Shown here in pieces: positions 52,263 through 59,740 of a stretch of 63,595 nucleotides of DNA (its first letter is position 1; each line of letters begins with the position of its first letter). The stretch comes from Candidatus Hydrogenedentota bacterium. GTDB lineage: Bacteria; Hydrogenedentota; Hydrogenedentia; Hydrogenedentales; SLHB01. Both the position numbers and the translations under genes were made by a program. Location of the stretch: positions 1-63,595 of the forward strand of contig CAIYET010000115.1 of assembly GCA_903925285.1 (NCBI GenBank). Direction: 5' to 3'. A model generated the notes under the pieces. The model did no database searches. It was not told where the DNA came from and saw only the letters and a list, made by a program, of their open reading frames with translations.

Positions 52263-52327
52263 GCGACATCTCGGTATTTGGTTATCGGTAGTAAAACCGT
52301 GTTATCTCGCGTTCGGAAGGGCTTGTC

Positions 52328-52361
52328 AGACGCATCAGACTGGAAATCTGGTGCGTCTTTT
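52328..52361 (+). terminator. Terminator of the DNA-processing operon
   Basis: AGACGCATCAGA pairs over 12 bp with TCTGGTGCGTCT (one G-U), 7-base loop, then TTTTCG. Located 65 bases after the ATPase stop. Confidence 0.8.
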
Positions 52362-53082
52362 CGTTATTGGATCGGAATCCATCTTCCCGCGCACGCGTTC
52401 AGCGTCAAATACACGAGTCGAAGGAAACTGAACACGAGGCACTGTCTCGGCAACCTGATCAGAGTCGAACACAAGCGGGTTCGGCGCTCATCACGTTGCC
52501 GTGAGGTTTCCTGTTTCCGAGGGGTCCACACTTTCAACCAAAGTCTTTCCACCGTTAGGTGCCCACGAAGGGAAGCGGGCGCAGCCACATCAATCTCCCC
52601 GCAACTTCGCTTTGGTCTTGGTGTATGTTGAATGTTTTGCCAGATCTGCGTTGGTCGTGCCGCTAGCGCGTCTTAGTGTTCGATTAGGTCACAAACAAAC
52701 CGCTAGGATTCGATGAGAAACAGTGCATCCACTATGTTCCAGCGCACGCACATCGTTGCGCGCGCCGTGCTTGTTGAAGCTAAGTTGCTGAAATAAAAAA
52801 TCAGTCCTTTGTTCTCGGCGTAGGGTGTCCTGTCAAAGACTCCCCCGTTGGCGTAGGGGTCACTCAAGGCGGATAATACTCGCTAGTGCAACCCTATGCC
52901 GATAACAAAAGACTGAATCATGCTTTGACAGGAACTTTATGTACCATGTGAGTTGGTGCCACCCAACTCGGTAATTTGTTGATCTGCGTCAACAGATCGT
53001 TTGAGACTCGGAACTAGGTAACTCCCAATCTCGATGCTATTCTACTCTAACTTGGCGACAATGTCAAGGTCGTAAATAACAC
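52362..53082. other. Gene-free convergent intergenic region
   Basis: About 720 bases enclosed by terminators facing from both sides, with no credible ORF (the longest frames, 71-117 residues, are Arg/Ser-rich and without ribosome binding sites). It holds inverted repeats at 52801-52933, a hairpin GAGTTGG/CCAACTC near 52950-52970 and a second hairpin with GATCTG/CAGATC near 52980-53000. Could be an attachment site, origin or RNA gene. Confidence 0.6.
52791..52933 (-). ncRNA. Candidate structured RNA
   Basis: On the minus strand, arms at 52933-52923 and 52838-52828 are perfect 11-base complements, and arms at 52916-52891 and 52826-52801 pair at 23 of 26 positions. The order is crossing, so a pseudoknot is possible. 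The last arm is followed by TTTTTTATTT, as in an intrinsic terminator. A weak promoter-like TTGGGT/TACATA lies upstream. No known RNA family recognised. Confidence 0.4.
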
Positions 53083-53127
53083 AAAAAAATCCCAGCCGTG
53101 ACAACTTGCGTCATCACGGCTGGGATT
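53083..53127 (-). terminator. Terminator of the early minus operon
   Basis: A 14-bp perfect stem (53088-53101 with 53114-53127) and, on the minus strand, a run of seven T. Lies 19 bases beyond the stop of the last minus-strand gene. Confidence 0.85.
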
Positions 53128-53145
53128 GTCGGTGGAACTCTACTT

Positions 53146-53301
53146 TCAAACCTCGAAACGGCGCATCTCCGCGCCGCGCTTGTAAGCGTCGGCAACCGGC
53201 TTGTAGACATCGGATGGATGCGGTCGGTAAACCCAGTTTGCCAGAATGGCACGCACGGCGCTTGATTCTTCACGCATTGCGGTGCGTAGCGTTTGACTCA
53301 T
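53146..53301 (-). CDS. Small hypothetical protein
   Basis: 51 residues, ATGA overlap with the gene upstream on the minus strand. Basic helical N-terminus (RTAMREESSAVRAILANWV) and YRPHPSDVYKPVADAYKRGA. Last gene of the early operon. Confidence 0.55.
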   Translation of the reverse strand: MSQTLRTAMREESSAVRAILANWVYRPHPSDVYKPVADAYKRGAEMRRFEV

Positions 53302-53745
53302 AGCAGTCGCTCCTGCTGGACTGGCGCCTTGCCGCGCTCGCGTTGAAGCAAAAGATCGTCCAAACCTCGCTCGGCTTGCTTGCTGGCGACAAGTCCAGCA
53401 CGCTTGCCTGGATCCTGCGGATCGAGTGAGTAGTAACAAATCTGGAGTGCGCGCACGTTGCCGGCTTGATCGGCGATTTGCTCGAGCAAGCCGGCAAACT
53501 CGGTGAGAATCGGCGCGATGACATTCGCCGCGTCGGCTTCGTTGCCAGTGGAAATAAAGCCACGAACTTCCAATGCGTCTGCTATCTGCATCGCGATTTG
53601 ATCGGCACTTGCACATTGGCACCATCATCTCGGATGCTGAGATCGCACCTTTCGGGTTTCCATGCTTGCGCGCCCAGGCAACGACACTCTTAACATCTGC
53701 CGGCAGAATGGTCACGGTTCTTTTAACTTGGATGTTTATTTTCAT
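53298..53745 (-). pseudogene. Hypothetical protein, probably frameshifted
   Basis: Frame one (ATG 53745) reads KINIQVKRTVTILPADVKSV and GAISASEMMVP; it then runs open without a natural end. Frame two (ATG 53591 to 53298, 97 residues) reads MQIADALEVRGFISTGNEAD and ends QQERLL. Joining them near 53600 would give one protein of about 148 residues, but they could also be two genes with only the second complete. No family recognised. Confidence 0.5.
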
Positions 53746-53984
53746 ACTTCCTTCTTTGCTTCAAACTCGTCATTGATTTTGATGTGATAGCCGACTGTGC
53801 TTTTGATGGCTTCGACTTTCGTCCCAACCATGATTGCGTCAACATACAGCGTTCCATCTTCACGCAATTTCAAGATGAAACCGCGCCGACCGTCAACCCA
53901 CAATTCGTATGCGGTGTTTGGTTTGAGTTGCTTACGCGCGGACGCGCAGGTACGGATTGCTGGGCGTTTCGGAACAATTCGCAT
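53742..53984 (-). CDS. Hypothetical protein
   Basis: 80 residues from ATG 53984, with GGAGG very close upstream. Basic N-terminus, then a beta-rich part (YELWVDGRRGFILKLREDGT). The frame continues upstream to ATG 54026 through the palindrome, but that start is unlikely. Confidence 0.55.
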   Translation of the reverse strand: MRIVPKRPAIRTCASARKQLKPNTAYELWVDGRRGFILKLREDGTLYVDAIMVGTKVEAIKSTVGYHIKINDEFEAKKEV

Positions 53985-53994
53985 GCCTCCTTGC

Positions 53995-54026
53995 TTGGAC
54001 GCATCCTCGCGCGAGGATGCGTCCAA
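53995..54026. repeat. 32-bp perfect palindrome
   Basis: Left half TTGGACGCATCCTCGC (53995-54010), right half its exact reverse complement, no loop. It lies between the ParB-family stop and the next gene. It has no U-tract, so not a standard terminator. It may be a mobile palindromic repeat or a protein-binding site. Confidence 0.9.
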
Positions 54027-54032
54027 CTACAA

Positions 54033-55904
54033 CTACTTTTTCTTCGAGATCGGTTTGGCGGACTTGGCTTTGCGCGCTTCTTTGCGCGTGGCTTTGGCGA
54101 GGTTGCCGCGATGCTTCGGGCAATACACGCCAATGGTCTCGTCACCGACCCAGTGCTCTTCTTCGATGTCGCGCTTGGTCAATTTCTCGGCGGGGGCATA
54201 GTCACCGCACGTCCAGCAGCAGAATGGAAGATGCTGAACTGGGACAGCATCCCATTTCGGCGGAAGTTTGACACCCAGGTGATTGATGCTTCCACGGTAG
54301 CCGTCGAGATCTGGATCGTCCCAGCCATTCGCAATCTCGATGAACTTGCGCCGGACTTCGGTCAATGGATTGTAGCGTCCTTGATAATCAACCGAATGCT
54401 CGGCGAGCACCATGAACGCAATGTATTCACGCAATGCTTCATCGCTGTCGGTCTTGAGAATGCGCTCGGTCAACGCATCACGATGCGCTTTCAACTCATC
54501 GCCGGCAACGCGCAAGTCATTGGATGCCAGGCGCGCCAAGAATCGCAACGCCGCGCCGCTCGATTTGATTTGCGGAGCAACGACTTCCGCCGTGTGCTTC
54601 GTCAGCCAGATCACGCTCCATTTGTTCTTGTTCGTGGCGGAGCGTTCTTTCCGGCGCGCCGTCGCTTCGCGATTCTCTTCTTTGCGCCGATCATCACGGG
54701 CTTTGGGAGACTCGTTTTCTTTGGGTGCGGATTTGGCGGGTTTGGACTTGGCTTTATCGCCGCGCTTCAGCGCCTCGGATTTTTCCTTGAGCCAGGTGCG
54801 CGTTGCTTCTTCGTCTACTGTGCCCAAGCAAACCCAGCGCGAACCGAGCAAATGCAAACGGTCATACGACTGATTGCGGAATTGCCAGCCTCCCGCTGGG
54901 GCGGGCGGAACGGAATACAAACGCAATTCCGGACGCTTGGACGCAATCAACGCTTGGATCATCGTTGTGTACGTCGAGTCGCGCTCCGAGCCATCATACA
55001 CTGGCGTGATGTTTTCATCTGCCGAGAATGTCGCGATGCCAGTCTTCTCGTGAATGCGGACGAGGTCTTGCGGGATCGTCAACTTGAACTTGGCATCGAA
55101 GCACGCCGGGCGCGCGCAAAACGTGGAATGCTCGTACTTGAACAAGAACGAACATCCGGAACATTGCGGGATGGCTTCTTCGTCGTCCAAGGGCTGATCG
55201 AATAAAGTCACCTGCCCTGGCTTGGGCCAATCCATCTTCCACGGCACATCGTTCAACGCGCGCGCCTTGTCGCCGATCTGCTTTTCGATTTCGTCGTCAA
55301 TGTATTCTTCGGGGTTGGCTTCTTCGATGGATGCCTTTGCAATCTTCAACGCGGAGCGCGGTGCCAGCTTGGACAACGCCACCAACGCACGCGCATTGCG
55401 CTGGCTGATCTTGCGCTCGTCGGCAAGCGCCTGAACTTCGGGCGGGAGCAACAAGAGGCGCAGTAGATCGGAAATAGTCGAGTCCGACTTGTAACCAAAT
55501 TCCTTGGCGGCGGCGAGGTTGGAAAGTCCGAACTCTTTCTTGCGCCGTTGAATGATTTTGGCTTTCTCGATAATCGAGAGGTCGTCGCGCTGTCCATTCT
55601 CAGATGCCGCCCGATCGCTCATCTCGCGGTCCGACAAATCTTGGATGTCGATGGGGAACGACTCGCCTGGGAATGCAACGACGAACGCGCGCTTGCGGCG
55701 ATGACCAAAGGCAAGCTGCACACGGTCTCCGACCATTCGCCCTTGCGGGATCTGCATCATGCCGCGAACTTCGGGGCTGCCCTCTTTCGGGGTGAGCATG
55801 TCAGTGGCGAGATCGCGAAGCGATTGCTCGCTGTAGCTCGTGCGCGGTTGCCATGGATTGTCGTCAACCAGCGCAGGATCAAAAAACTGGATATTCATAC
55901 TCAT
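54033..55904 (-). CDS. ParB/RepB family protein, long form
   Basis: 623 residues. N-terminal ParB domain: NPWQPR, LAFGHRRKRA (in place of GERR) and ENGQRDDLSIIEKA (about 100-115), then the KorB-like HTH (SNLAAAKEFGYKSDSTISDL, near 127-146). The C-terminal 400 residues hold two Cys clusters (CSGCSFLF...CARPACF near 248-270; CCWTCGDY...CPKH near 565-600) and a charged Lys/Glu linker. Bacterial ParB has about 300 residues, so the zinc-rich tail is extra. May act in partition or as a transcription or replication regulator. Confidence 0.8.
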   Translation of the reverse strand: MSMNIQFFDPALVDDNPWQPRTSYSEQSLRDLATDMLTPKEGSPEVRGMMQIPQGRMVGDRVQLAFGHRRKRAFVVAFPGESFPIDIQDLSDREMSDRAASENGQRDDLSIIEKAKIIQRRKKEFGLSNLAAAKEFGYKSDSTISDLLRLLLLPPEVQALADERKISQRNARALVALSKLAPRSALKIAKASIEEANPEEYIDDEIEKQIGDKARALNDVPWKMDWPKPGQVTLFDQPLDDEEAIPQCSGCSFLFKYEHSTFCARPACFDAKFKLTIPQDLVRIHEKTGIATFSADENITPVYDGSERDSTYTTMIQALIASKRPELRLYSVPPAPAGGWQFRNQSYDRLHLLGSRWVCLGTVDEEATRTWLKEKSEALKRGDKAKSKPAKSAPKENESPKARDDRRKEENREATARRKERSATNKNKWSVIWLTKHTAEVVAPQIKSSGAALRFLARLASNDLRVAGDELKAHRDALTERILKTDSDEALREYIAFMVLAEHSVDYQGRYNPLTEVRRKFIEIANGWDDPDLDGYRGSINHLGVKLPPKWDAVPVQHLPFCCWTCGDYAPAEKLTKRDIEEEHWVGDETIGVYCPKHRGNLAKATRKEARKAKSAKPISKKK

Positions 55905-55963
55905 TGTTAGGTCTCCTTTGCGACTGGACTTATTGCCAAGTCGTCGAATTTTGTTGTTCTGGA

Positions 55964-56223
55964 TTAAGTGCCGCGACTAGCGTTGTCGTGCCAGCTTTTG
56001 GCAAGGTATTTGAGATTGTGACGAATCTCGGATTCCGAACCTTGAAACACGATGCACGGTTGCTTTTTGTGCGAAGTCTTGCGACCGCCGATGCGGTTCG
56101 CGATTTTAACACCCTGGGCGAAGTTTTGGGATCACCCGGCAGCTTATCCCAATCAGTTGTGATGAACCGGCTATTTCCATTGACATCGCTTTCGATGCGC
56201 GTTAATCTGATTTCATCAGCCAT
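55964..56223 (-). pseudogene. Hypothetical protein, frameshifted
   Basis: ATG 56223 reads MADEIRLTRIESDVNGNSRF. After about 35 residues the coding-like signal moves to another frame, FAQGVKIANRIGGRKTSHKK and NLKYLAKSWHDNASRGT, ending at 55964. The break lies in CCCTGGGCG near 56112-56120. Repaired length is about 86 residues. No family recognised. Confidence 0.5.
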
Positions 56224-56573
56224 TATTCACCACCCGCCTCGTTGGCGCTGGCATTCTTGCGGATCCATTCATTCCACGCGGCGAGAGCATCTTCCGGGGT
56301 GGGGAACCGGCATCGCTTGAGATAAGCGCGAGTGCGCGACGAGGGCAACGGCTCGAACTCAAACTCGCTCTGCTTGTTCAGCGTAAAGCCAGGCATGAAC
56401 GAGCCGAGACTGCGAACTGCCCACAGCACCGTGCCGTCTTGCTGCACGGCGCGCTGTAGGCAGATCAAGTTGCTGGGATCGCGGTGGAGCAAATAACTAT
56501 CCACCGGGATTTCCGCAATCGAGTCATAAGGTTGGAATGGAACGATCACTTGCAAATCATCAGTCATGTTCAC
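56223..56573 (-). CDS. Hypothetical protein
   Basis: 116 residues. LQVIVPFQPYDSIAEIPVDS, then LICLQRAVQQDGTVLWAVRS with a beta-rich core, and TPEDALAAWNEWIRK at the C-terminus. No family recognised. Overlaps neighbours on both sides. Confidence 0.6.
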   Translation of the reverse strand: MNMTDDLQVIVPFQPYDSIAEIPVDSYLLHRDPSNLICLQRAVQQDGTVLWAVRSLGSFMPGFTLNKQSEFEFEPLPSSRTRAYLKRCRFPTPEDALAAWNEWIRKNASANEAGGE

Positions 56574-56883
56574 CTTCTTTCTTTTTGGGATTCAATGCTT
56601 GCCAAAGCGTGGCGCCGATCACGGTGATCGGCGTGGCAACGGAAAATTTATTGTCACGCTCCGCCACGAGAGTGGATCCTGCATAACCGCCGCAGGGATT
56701 GAGCGTCGCCGTGCCGAAAACTTCATACTGGGCATTGACACGCAAGACTTGGTGGCACTGGCTACACGTCGATTCCCAAGCGCCTTTGGAATCGACCCAG
56801 GCAATAAACGAATGCCCGTTCAGATTAGCGGCTTGGGCGGCGGCATCAAGGAACTTGGTATCATTCTGACTTATCTGACTCAC
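56560..56883 (-). CDS. Zinc-binding small protein
   Basis: 107 residues. STCSQCHQ (39-46 region) and a later Cys (NPCGGYAG) suggest a single zinc site. NGHSFIAWVDSKGAW at the N-terminus resembles small phage proteins with W-x-C-x-x-C. Unknown function. Confidence 0.6.
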   Translation of the reverse strand: MSQISQNDTKFLDAAAQAANLNGHSFIAWVDSKGAWESTCSQCHQVLRVNAQYEVFGTATLNPCGGYAGSTLVAERDNKFSVATPITVIGATLWQALNPKKKEGEHD

Positions 56884-57244
56884 GTCTTATAACTCCTTTC
56901 GGAAGTGGGATTTGGGAAAGCGGAATTTCTTCTTCTTGCGCTACGTGCTGGAGCGCGGGTGCTTTGGCGAGCTTGAAGCGGATGTTGCCGAGCACTTGCG
57001 AGAACGCGCCCAGCAAGCGCAGGAGCTCGCGGGAATTTTCAAACACCCAAAACTCGCCCATCGTCGCGTGATGATATTTAACCCAGCCCGTTCGAGTGGC
57101 ATACTCTTGCGCAATCGGATTTTGCTTGATCCCCAGCCAAGAGACTTTCGCATTGTGCGGATCGCGAATCACGTACACGCCAACGCCGGCAAGGTAATCG
57201 ACAAATTCAAACTGAGCATCGAGGGGCGGAAGTGGGATGGGCAT
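56861..57244 (-). CDS. Hypothetical protein
   Basis: 127 residues. Mixed alpha/beta, GVGVYVIRDPHNAKVSWLG and helical ELLRLLGAFSQVL. No family recognised. Confidence 0.55.
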   Translation of the reverse strand: MPIPLPPLDAQFEFVDYLAGVGVYVIRDPHNAKVSWLGIKQNPIAQEYATRTGWVKYHHATMGEFWVFENSRELLRLLGAFSQVLGNIRFKLAKAPALQHVAQEEEIPLSQIPLPKGVIRRESDKSE

Positions 57245-57246
57245 GG

Positions 57247-57638
57247 CTACGTCCAGAAAAGTGGATGCCCGCCAATCGCTTCGAGACGGTCATGGATCGC
57301 ATCCACCCGAACCGTATCAGCGGCAACGCCAGTATAGGGAGCGGCTTCGCGCTCTTGCACCAAGCGGATCAACTCTGCATCACGCGCCGGCGCGACATAG
57401 TGCGCGATAAAGTCATACAGTTCGTCGCCGGGACGCCACGCCCAGCAAAGACCTTGCTTCGGGGATGGTCTTTGTAAAGATTCACCAAACCGAGGTAGCA
57501 CGTGCCGCCGTTCTGAAGCGCCATAGCATGAACCAGGTCGCGAGTCGCGCTGTTCAGTGCTTCATCGACTTCAACGGCTTCGCCGTAATTGGCAGCAACT
57601 CGGTCAACTATAAAAGTAACGAGTTGGGGAATGGTCAA
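57247..57638 (-). pseudogene. Hypothetical protein, frameshifted
   Basis: Start TTG 57638 has AAGGAG five bases upstream. Frame one reads TIPQLVTFIVDRVAANYGEA and GGTCYLGLVNLYKDHP. Frame two continues QGLCWAWRPGDELYDFIAHY to 57247. A one-base loss in the GGGG run (57461-57464) explains the split. Repaired length is about 130 residues. First gene after the promoter at 57723. Confidence 0.6.
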
Positions 57639-57657
57639 AGGACTCCTTTCAGTAAGA

Positions 57658-57703
57658 TTAGTGCGCGACGGCTGGAGACCCTCTCTAAACCGCCGCGCAC
57701 TAA
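57658..57703 (-). promoter_or_regulatory. 5' leader hairpin
   Basis: TTAGTGCGCG and CGCGCACTAA, plus CGG/CCG inside, form a stem in the leader between the promoter and TTG 57638. It could mask or protect the ribosome binding site, or act as a transcript-processing site. A similar stem lies at 63544. Confidence 0.6.
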
Positions 57704-57722
57704 CTCGGACTAACTTGTAAAC

Positions 57723-57751
57723 AATATACAATACAACTAGGGGGATGTCAA
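57723..57751 (-). promoter_or_regulatory. Minus-strand internal promoter
   Basis: On the minus strand: TTGACA (57751-57746), a 17-base spacer, TATATT (57728-57723). Near-consensus. It overlaps the end of the upstream gene and drives 57638 to 53146. Confidence 0.75.
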
Positions 57752-58080
57752 GGGTTCTGCGAGAATCGCCAGGTCTTGTAGCCCGTTTCGCACGCTTGCA
57801 AAAGCGGCGAATCGGGGAGCGGGCAGCCAGCTTTCTTCTGCGTCCACACCAGGTAGGACGAAACCACGGCGATGGCAAACACGCTTGATTTCACGCCAAA
57901 CCCAGGGATGTCACGCGTCGGAAACTTGCCGTGCTCATCCCGCATCCAGAGCGGGTATTCCATTGCCCAAGCAGAGCAAAAGTCGGCGGATGCGCGCGCC
58001 GCTGCTTCGTCGATGGTCTCGAAGATCGGATAGCACGATTGGCTATACCAGATCAAGGGCATTTCAAGCGCGAGGGACAC
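57748..58080 (-). CDS. Hypothetical protein
   Basis: 110 residues. PLIWYSQSCYPIFETIDEAA and FAIAVVSSYLVWTQK; helical. No family recognised. Overlaps the zinc-finger gene upstream. Confidence 0.55.
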   Translation of the reverse strand: MSLALEMPLIWYSQSCYPIFETIDEAAARASADFCSAWAMEYPLWMRDEHGKFPTRDIPGFGVKSSVFAIAVVSSYLVWTQKKAGCPLPDSPLLQACETGYKTWRFSQNP

Positions 58081-58420
58081 ACGACGACTCCGGAGCGGTG
58101 TGCGCGCTGCGCATGTGCTTTTTCAAACCGCGCCGGAGAAATGACTTGTGGCACTCTTCGCATTCAACGGTGTCCGACGACTTGGATTTGAACTTGCTCA
58201 TCGCTTTGCGAACGTGCGGACTTTTACCTGCGATTTGGCGCAGAACTCGCTCGCCGGCGGCGGGACGCTCGCCTTCAACGACATCGCCTTCGATCTCGTT
58301 GTGCTCGGCGGCGCGGCGCGCACGCAACTCTTGCTGGAACGGACGCGGATCGACCAGTATCTTCGCCAGCTCGAGGTCGGTCAGGGTGATGTGATACGTT
58401 CGGGTTACTGAAACTTGCAT
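58064..58420 (-). CDS. C2H2 zinc-finger protein
   Basis: 118 residues from ATG 58420 after AAAGGAG. The N-terminal half is YHITLTDLELAKILVDPRPF. The C-terminus holds CEECHKSFLRRGLKKHMRSAH: C87-x2-C90-x11-H102-x4-H107, a classical single C2H2 finger (Ros/MucR type or of eukaryote-like origin). Likely DNA-binding regulator. Confidence 0.75.
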   Translation of the reverse strand: MQVSVTRTYHITLTDLELAKILVDPRPFQQELRARRAAEHNEIEGDVVEGERPAAGERVLRQIAGKSPHVRKAMSKFKSKSSDTVECEECHKSFLRRGLKKHMRSAHTAPESSCVPRA

Positions 58421-58442
58421 CTTACTCCTTTGCGCGATTGCG

Positions 58443-58628
58443 CTATTTGGCTCCATTGCATTGGCTGGGCGCGTTCCGTCCAGCGGTCGCGCCGCAACGC
58501 GAACAGATCCAAACTGTTTTACCGATAAGATTTGCAATCTTCCCGTTGCGAAGATTGCCATCGATTTCATAGTATTCAACGTACAAGTGACCTTTATTTT
58601 CTTTGGTTCTTCCAGTGGCTTGTAACAT
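58443..58628 (-). CDS. Small zinc-ribbon protein
   Basis: 61 residues. VWICSRCGATAGRNAPSQCN is a CxxC site with a further Cys. The Tyr-rich N-terminus (HLYVEYYEIDGNL) is beta-like. Unknown function. Confidence 0.55.
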   Translation of the reverse strand: MLQATGRTKENKGHLYVEYYEIDGNLRNGKIANLIGKTVWICSRCGATAGRNAPSQCNGAK

Positions 58629-58731
58629 TAGTTTGCCTCGCTAGGATCTCGCGCTCGTCGAGGACGACGGCATAGTGCTGGCGAATATCAAAGACTTTCG
58701 CCTTTGCAAGCGTGAGTTTACTCCTTGGCAT
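58594..58731 (-). CDS. Small hypothetical protein
   Basis: 45 residues from ATG 58731 with AAGGAG six bases upstream. Basic. KLTLAKAKVFDIRQHYAVVL, then REILARQTNVT, perhaps a small helix-turn-helix. Confidence 0.45.
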   Translation of the reverse strand: MPRSKLTLAKAKVFDIRQHYAVVLDEREILARQTNVTSHWKNQRK

Positions 58732-59102
58732 CTTCTTCTCCTTCCCAATGGACTTCCCAATGGACTTCCCAATGCTGGTGCAACGAGAGGGCGTAAGTTT
58801 TGACATAGCCAATCTCGCGCAGATCGCTCCAATCCGGCAAGTAAAATTTTTGCTCGGGTCGGATAGCGCGTGAACGCACGTCCAGCGGCAACGATGGCAT
58901 ACTCGTCGCGTTCGGCGGGAGTGAGCGGAACATTCAAGTCATCCCGCTGATAGATGCCGCCTTCGTAATACACGGTGACTTTGCCAGAACGCTCTATCGC
59001 AACGGCAACGCTGTGCGGAGCGAGCTGGGCAAACAGCGCTTTCGCGCCATCACTGGGATGGTCGTTCAACGTAACGATTTTGATTTGAGAGTTTACTTCC
59101 AT
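58718..59102 (-). pseudogene. Hypothetical protein, frameshifted
   Basis: ATG 59102 reads IKIVTLNDHPSDGAKALFAQ and VYYEGGIYQRDDL. Coding-like signal then continues in another frame, RPEQKFYLPDWSDLREIGYV and EGEEDAKE, to 58718. The break is near 58875-58885. Its end contains the 12-bp repeats (VHWE twice). Repaired length is about 127 residues. Confidence 0.5.
58741..58776. repeat. 12-bp tandem repeat, three copies
   Basis: CTTCCCAATGGA appears twice, then CTTCCCAATGCT. It encodes VHWE-type repeats in the minus-strand gene. Simple slippage repeat; copy number may vary. Confidence 0.9.
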
Positions 59103-59656
59103 TATTTCTTTCTCCGACTGCTAGACTTGGCTTTCGGCTCGACCACTTCGGTGATCGCGATACTGGCTTCGGTGGCATGGCAGAACTGCCTGATCTCTTC
59201 GTGCGTGGCGGCATAGCCGTCCAACTCTTCCTTGTCCCACTTCGTGCCGGGCTTGCGGTAGACGGCTTTCAACTTGGAACCATCGACGCGATGTCCAGCC
59301 GCCAGCGTTAAAGCGTCGATTTCATTCTCGAGCAAAACAAGGTTCTCGTCAGCCGCGGTCAGCTTGGCGTTGAACTCGGCGTCCATTTCTTTCCATTGCT
59401 GGCGAACATCGTCGCTGATCATCGAAAGTTTTTGCTCGGCAAACTCTTCTTCCGCGCGCTTGATCTCTTCGCGGAAAGACCACAACAGATCAAGCCGCTC
59501 GATGATCGGCAAATCTTCCTCGGCGACTTGCCGCGCGGTGAGCGGCGCGCTCGCCGCTGTTTGCTGAATCAGAGGACTGCGGTCGAAAACACTCTTGACA
59601 TCCAAACTACGCGATGGGCGTTTGACATCCAACGCGGGAACTGGAACTGTAGACAT
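59102..59656 (-). CDS. Coiled-coil protein, Gam-like candidate
   Basis: 184 residues. Long coiled coil (about 55-115: SFREEIKRAEEEFAEQKLSM, LTAADENLVLLENEIDAL), then a small domain KLKAVYRKPGTKWDKEELDG. The plan of a long helical hairpin and short C-terminal domain resembles phage Gam-like nuclease inhibitors, but the match is weak. Confidence 0.5.
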   Translation of the reverse strand: MSTVPVPALDVKRPSRSLDVKSVFDRSPLIQQTAASAPLTARQVAEEDLPIIERLDLLWSFREEIKRAEEEFAEQKLSMISDDVRQQWKEMDAEFNAKLTAADENLVLLENEIDALTLAAGHRVDGSKLKAVYRKPGTKWDKEELDGYAATHEEIRQFCHATEASIAITEVVEPKAKSSSRRKK

Positions 59657-59740
59657 TGGGTCTCCTTTCGCGGTTGCTAACGCATTGCCGCAATTCTTTA
59701 TTATCCGAACTCCGAAAACAATGAATCGAAGTCAGGCAAA

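Noticed and set aside
52380..52620. tRNA-like motifs (GTTCGACTC, GGGTTCGGC) in the intergenic region
   Set aside because: No acceptor or T-arm stem pairing could be made around them.
53784..55205. A 473-residue plus-strand ORF
   Set aside because: It is antisense to the ParB-family gene, whose motifs are clear on the minus strand. Phe/Arg-rich composition indicates a shadow.
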